This document shows positions 59,365-64,000 of a stretch of 64,000 nt of DNA, piece after piece (position 1 is the first letter of the stretch; every line of letters starts with the position of its first letter). A model generated the notes under the pieces. It did not search any database. It worked only from the letters and a program-made list of their open reading frames with translations, and was not told the origin of the DNA. The position numbers and the translations under genes were made by a program. Origin of the DNA: Chlorella sorokiniana (lineage: Eukaryota > Chlorophyta > Trebouxiophyceae > Chlorellales > Chlorellaceae); contig CP084617.1 in NCBI GenBank assembly GCA_025917655.1, positions 1,178,001 to 1,242,000 on the forward strand, read 5' to 3'.

Positions 59365-62300
59365 CTAGTGGCATGCCTTCAGCACAAAAGCAGCCACGTC
59401 AGAAGGCGCATAAAGCTTTGCGGAGTCCAACTTCTCAATCGGCTGGCTCCACAGCTTCCTCGCAACCGCCACTGCTGTGGTGGCGTTGGGCGCCTGGATG
59501 ACGTCCATCAGCGTCGTGAGGGGACCGCCGTTGGCGCCCATCTCCTGCTCGGCATGCATTGTGGAAAGGCCACTGGTGTGAACAATGCTCACGCAGGCCG
59601 GAGAACGACGCACCAGCAAGCCATGGTGCAGGAAGCCCGGTGCCTCTCGGCCTGTGGCTGTCCTCACCCCGGTGATGGCATCCAGCTCTGTCAGACGCCT
59701 GGCCGACAGGGTGCACTCCGAAAGCGCTGCAGCCGCATCCTCCACCTCGCTGCGCGCGTTGACCTGCACCACACAGACAGCAGGGCTCAGGGATGCTGCA
59801 GGATGCGATGTTCAAGCCCTCACCCTGTCCAGCGTTGCCTGCAGGTCTTCGGGCAGCGCCTTCCCTGTGCCTGGAACATGGCAGAGAGGTAGCGCACGCC
59901 TTGCACCGACGCGCCCACCGTCGTAAAAATCAGGTGGATGTGGGGCGTGGCGCGGTGCACATGCTGCAGTGCTGCCTCCGTCAGCACGCAACTGGAGGTC
60001 ACAGTGGTGAGGTAGTGGCGCACGCTCGGCACCAAGTCGACTGCAAGCAGACGGGAGGGCCAAGGAGCATAATTTGCATTTCGGTGGGTTGGTGCTGCAG
60101 CAGCTGCCTCATTTGAGCCCATGCTTGCACGCCGCAAATGCTGCTGCAAGGCGTTCGAAGCGACGTGCTGAGCCTCACAGATTAATGTGTCGGCGAACTG
60201 GTCCAGCTTGTGGTGGCCCCAGCCCCGCAACGAGCTGCTTGCCGCCGCCTCGCTGGTCCAGCGAAGCACCTCCGTCAAGCGCGGTGCGCCGCCTCACCCA
60301 GCTGCGCCTCCTTCAGGCGGTACATTGCCTGGTAGTCCTGGGAGGACGGGGGAGGGGGAAGAGACATCAAGTCACTCGTGGCTGTTTTGTTTTGTGATGG
60401 AAGGCACGGGAGGCATGCCGCCTCATTGCTCCACCGCTTGGCGGAGCAAGACAGAGCGCCAGGCACGCTGAGTTTGCAATCCCGACTTGCAGCCGCCTAC
60501 CTTGGACATGTAGCCAATCAGAAGGCTCCCGAGATGGAAGGCTTCACCCTCCATGGCCTGACACACAGTCGCAAAATTGTGCGGTAACAGCGCCTCAATT
60601 TTGCGGAGGCGCTGTTATCGCACAATTTTGCGACTGTGTGTCAGGCCATGGAGGGTAAAGCCTTCCATCTCGGGAGCCTTCTCGATCTGGCTGATGTCCT
60701 GCAAAGAGGCTGCCGCAAGGGATGCGGGGAGCAGAAAAGAAGATCAATAGAGATGCAAGAGGGCATGTCGGGTGCTGGCTGCGTGCTGCAGACAGCCGCG
60801 CATTGCACACCCCACTGCAAACAAACCGTACACTGCTTTTAAGTGCAAGGCACAAAGTGCTCACCTGCCGCCAGCACGTCAAAGAATTTTTTGTACCGTG
60901 CTGTTTTGTCCGTCTCACGCCGAGCATCTTCGAACAGCGCCAGAGTGCGGCCAGGGCTCTTACGCCGTGCGCCGCACTCTGGCGCTGTTTGAAGATGCTC
61001 GGCGTGAGCCCGACAACACAGCACGGTACAACAAGTTCTTTGACGTGCTGGCAGCAGGTGAGCACTTGTGCCTTGCACTCAAAAAAGGTATGGTGTGTGC
61101 ACATGAAGGGCAGCAGGCAGGCGGCAAGTGAGGGATGTGGTGGAGGCAGGCAACCAAACTGTGCATCACAATGCATCCCGGACCAAGACGGCTTTGCACC
61201 TGCAACTCCTCCGCCTCCCTCAGCAAGCTGTCAAAGCTGTAACCGCCCAGCAGCTTTAGGCCATGGCAGGCGGCAATAGCATGGGGGCGGGCTGGGGATT
61301 CTTTGTCCCTGGATCTTGGGCAGTCCACGCCGGCAGCCATGCATGCCCATATGGGGCAGCACCTTCTGCTGGCTGGTGCGCCGGGTCGTGTATCTCCCTG
61401 CTCAGCATGCCTGCAAGGCGTTGTTGCTGCACCACAGGCGTTCCTTTGGCCCGCATGCCGGCATCATCCAAAAAATCTGTCCACCTCCGGCGTAGGATTT
61501 CTGGCACCTGCGTTTTGCATGTGGACCAGAGCAGGCACAGCGGCAGATGTGACCTGGCATTCGTTTACAATGATGTGCAGGATGCACACAGGTGTACAAC
61601 AGGTGCCCAGCAGGCAAGGCCCACCTTGCCACAGAGGGGTGCTGTTTGCGTCCTTTCCAACGATATTGCATCTTAAAAACTTGGAAGCACAGCTTTCTCC
61701 TCAACATCTTCAACACAAGGGAGGGAAGTGCAAATGCAGTGCACCCCCAGTATTTTCTGTGCAATGCTGGGTCCAAGTCCCCATCGTCTGCCCACCTGCG
61801 CCTCAAGTGCCTGCCAAGCCTCCGCACCAAGCTGTGCTGTCACAACAAGCTTGCGGTGCAACGCTGCTGCTGCCAGCGGGTCAGTGAAAGATACAGCGTG
61901 AACGATCCACCAGCCTGAGGCGGGTGGACAGGCTGGTGGAGGGGTTCACGCTGTATCTCTTCACCGACGCAATGGCGGCAGCAGCGCTGCACCGGGTCTT
62001 CACGCTTGCTGCTTTTTGCGATGGGCAAGCTGGAGGAGCGCGCCACCAGGCCAAAGGCTTCGCGCTGTCTCCGTCCTCCGCGCCTGCCACAAGCGTTGTG
62101 CGTGCACTGCTGAGGCCCCGCCACACATTGGGTCCAGATGTTGCTGTTGGCCCTGCGGGTGCCAGGCAGCACCAGATGAGAACTGCTGTGTAGAAAGCCA
62201 AAGCATAAGACAATGAGCCACGTTGCCAACGCCTGCAGCAACCGCTTTGGCAACTTTCTGTGCAGTCACTTATGAACTGGCTCTTCAGCATCTCTAAGGT

Positions 62301-64000
62301 GGGCACGGCCGTGGACTGCATGTTATGCAGGGCAGTCAGGCAGGGTAGCTCTCGCAAGTTCTTGATGTCCACGTAGAAATGCGCTTCTTTGCCAGGTTCA
62401 ACCCTCAGCGGAATCTAAGCAGCAGGTTCCATGCAAATACAGTCATAGAATCTGCTGTTCAGAAAACCGCGGAAAGCAGAACCTGGAACTGAGGCGCACA
62501 TCAATGCGGACAGCAGGAACCTCAGAGAGCTACCCCACTTAATTGCGCTCGTACCATGCAGCCCCTAGCTCTGCCAACAAAGGAGATGATAAAGAACCGT
62601 TTCCTGAGTTAGCTGACAAAGACAGCCAAAAGGTCAACGCCTTAGAGCATACATTGCATGTGTTGAAACGCTCACTGCAAACAGCTTCGCAGCACCCAAT
62701 GATCCGCTTCTTGAAGGATTCACCTTATGAGGTAGGGCATGCTGCAACCCAGCAGCAACGTCGTGGGCTGCAGGGTACAAGTGGGATGCCGGGCAGGCAT
62801 TTTAATTGACGCATGTCGGATACAAAGGCAGGCAGCGGCGCTCATTCCCATTTCCAACAGACGCATCAGTGCATGAGCATGCAAAATAGCCAAGATTCCA
62901 TTGGCATGTTGCAGGCCAATGGCGCTGGATCCTTCGGGCAGCACTGTGAACTGCTTGCAATCAGGAGATCATCCACCTCCTACTTCTCCTCTAGCGGCTG
63001 AGGAGGTGGATGATCTTCTATGCAAGCACTTCTCAGTGCTGCCGGAACTGTCCAGCGTGTCGCAATCACAGCAAGCGGCCCAGCACATTGCATGCAAGGA
63101 GACAGCTTCCTTGCCTTGATCTTGTCATTATGGCTCGCCACCGACCCGATAAGCGGCACCGGCCCGGGAGCTTCAGCCATCTCGACTAGTGACAATTTTG
63201 GAATATTTGCCTGCAATGGTCAGACTCAGCACAATCATAACCTCTTGAGACATACTGAGGTACGCGGTGAATGCGCTGTGGCTGCTTTACCTCTTTGGCA
63301 CCAAAGCTGGCCCGCAACTTTGGAATTGTCTTGCAGGCATCCTTCCAGGAGCCGTCGTGGTCCACCTCCAGCCTCTGCAGTGGTGGGAATACGCATGCAG
63401 CATGTCGGTGAGTGGGGTGGGTAGGTTTGAGGGGGCTATGTGGTGTCTAATGGAAGAGGGAGGAGGAAGGAGGGGGGGAGGGGGGGGCATGCCGGTGGGG
63501 CGCTGCGTGCGACGGCATGTGGCGGACGTCGCCAGTCAGGGACAGAATGCGCACACAAGTACAGGCGGCAAGCCACTGTTGAACATTGCATGTCACTTCT
63601 ACAAGGCATGGTGAGGTGATTAACTCTTACCAGGCGATCACGCAGCAATTCCAGACGGTGCACGAGGTTGAAGTGGTTGTAGAGCTTGGAGCGCTTGGTG
63701 CGAATCAACGGTGCGCATAGCTGATGGCCGACCTTGATCAGCAGCAGCAACAGCTGCTCGCCCAGCTGCTTGTACGCAAACTCATCCTGCTGGAAAGGAA
63801 CAAAAACAGCTGCTGGGGAAGAGCCAGGGATGGGTGCAGCCCAGCAAGCATGCGATCATAATTTGCAGTTGAATGAATGGTAATATGCACGTAAAAAACA
63901 GATTTCAGCAACCCACCGTGAAGTTCAGCGGCATTTCCTGCAGCAGGTGGTCCAGGGCAGCCAGGGACAACTCCGCAGCGGCATTACCCCGCTTGCCAGA
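59365..64000 (-). CDS. Large multi-exon protein of unknown family, partial (runs off right edge)
   Basis: Minus-strand exons with good splice sites and helical, Leu-rich coding sequence. In protein order they include AELSLAALDHLLQEMPLNFT; DEFAYKQLGEQLLLLLIKVG and SKLYNHFNLVHRLELLRDRL; VDHDGSWKDACKTIPKLRAS; PLRVEPGKEAHFYVDIKNLR and TALHNMQSTAVPTLEMLKSQ; GYSFDSLLREAEELQ; TLALFEDARRETDKTARYKK and FFDVLAA; DISQIE joined to ALLPHNFATVCQAMEGEAFH, then LGSLLIGYMSK; DYQAMYRLKEAQLGEAAHRA; RHYLTTVTSSCVLTEAALQH; ELDAITGVRTATGREAPGF; the end KLYAPSDVAAFVLKACH-stop (59365-59367). The long alpha-helical make-up suggests a scaffold or complex subunit, but I do not recognise it. Four exons abut inverted copies of themselves; at 60606-60682 the inverted copy lies inside an exon and brings in an in-frame TAA. 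One base is missing at 59863-59865. Whether the gene is functional is unclear. Confidence 0.62.
60520..60682. repeat. Quasi-palindrome 1 (77-bp arms, 97 % identical, 9-nt loop)
   Basis: Left arm 60520-60596, loop AATTTTGCG, right arm 60606-60682. The arms differ at two positions only. The left arm reads on the minus strand as LLPHNFATVCQAMEGEAFHL, the right arm on the plus strand as LLSHNFATVCQAMEGKAFHL. Confidence 0.97.
60841..61080. repeat. Quasi-palindrome 2 (about 110-bp arms, about 92 % identical, 21-nt loop)
   Basis: Left arm 60841-60950, right arm 60972-61080. Each arm contains an exon end (RTLALFEDARRE then RYxKFFDVLAA) followed by a splice donor GTGAGCACT and the same intron start, in opposite directions. 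Confidence 0.96.
61854..61994. repeat. Quasi-palindrome 3 (about 64-bp arms, about 83 % identical, 13-nt loop)
   Basis: Left arm 61854-61916, right arm 61930-61994. Both arms encode versions of FTLYLFTDxxAAAALHR, minus strand on the left and plus strand on the right. Similarity fades outside the arms, although the plus copy remains open. Confidence 0.9.
62935..63045. repeat. Quasi-palindrome 4 (about 46-bp arms, about 86 % identical, 19-nt loop)
   Basis: Left arm 62935-62981, right arm 63001-63045. The right arm reads EEVDDLLCKHFSVLPE on the plus strand. The left arm contains the related KQFTVLPEGSS on the minus strand. Confidence 0.9.

Noticed and set aside
60520-63045. Explaining the hairpins as two interleaved paralogous genes on opposite strands
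   Set aside because: Plus-strand copies occur in reverse exon order compared with the minus-strand gene, so they cannot form a collinear paralogue.
60520-63045. Explaining the hairpins as MITEs or foldback transposons
   Set aside because: The arms are exon sequences of the host gene, differ between hairpins, and show no target-site duplication or shared terminal motif.

Overview
The window looks like nuclear DNA of a green alga, most like the Chlorella-type Trebouxiophyceae. The DNA is GC-rich. Genes are close-packed and broken into many short exons by short GT-AG introns and some GC-AG introns. Low-complexity (CAG)n and (CA)n/(GT)n tracts are common. The gene content is of the plant lineage: an XEG113-type GT77 arabinosyltransferase, a plastid-type ABC1 kinase, a plant-type DnaJ-like zinc-finger protein, a TIGR01589-domain protein, a CBM20 starch-binding protein and a CAD-type dehydrogenase. 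I see no rRNA, tRNA, CRISPR, viral or intact transposon sequence.

Layout, left to right: 1-1021 (-) secreted alpha/beta-hydrolase-like gene, running off the left edge; 1833-5311 (+) cinnamyl/zinc alcohol dehydrogenase; 5542-6849 (+) UBE2T-like E2; 6951-12205 (-) GT77 glycosyltransferase; 12477-14738 (-) TPR co-chaperone-like protein; 14965-15669 (+) RNase H2 subunit C; 15840-20274 (-) MYND/DUF4470 protein; 20654-26942 (+) RAMA-SET protein with SUMO-interacting motifs; 27673-30006 (+) CBM20 protein; 31556-34603 (-) TIGR01589 protein; 35152-36353 (+) DnaJ-like zinc-finger protein; 37209-39490 (-) possible LRAT/NlpC-P60-fold protein; 40343-46596 (-) ABC1/UbiB kinase; 47174-49089 (-) secreted, probably GPI-anchored protein built from duplicated exons; 49569-52822 (-) F-box/LRR protein; 53190-58841 (+) voltage-gated K+ channel with a cyclic-nucleotide-binding-like domain; 59365-64000 (-) large unidentified gene, running off the right edge.

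The genes do not form a pathway. Three loci touch chromatin, genome upkeep or ubiquitin/SUMO signalling (E2, RNase H2C, RAMA-SET). Two are probably plastid proteins (ABC1K, DnaJ-like), and the CBM20 protein may be a third. Two act in the Golgi or secretory route (GT77, duplicated-exon protein). Divergent pairs share short intergenic promoters, for example 226 bp between the TPR gene and RNASEH2C.

Three things stand out. (1) Between 60.5 and 63.05 kb there are four separate exon-centred inverted repeats (quasi-palindromes), which no usual feature explains. (2) One gene joins a RAMA domain to a SET domain, a coiled coil and terminal SUMO-interacting motifs. (3) At least 17 reading-frame breaks across 11 otherwise conserved genes all have the same sign (one base missing), nearly all at a G or C run. 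That points to homopolymer under-calling in this assembly rather than to pseudogenes, and anyone using conceptual translations from this sequence should allow for it.
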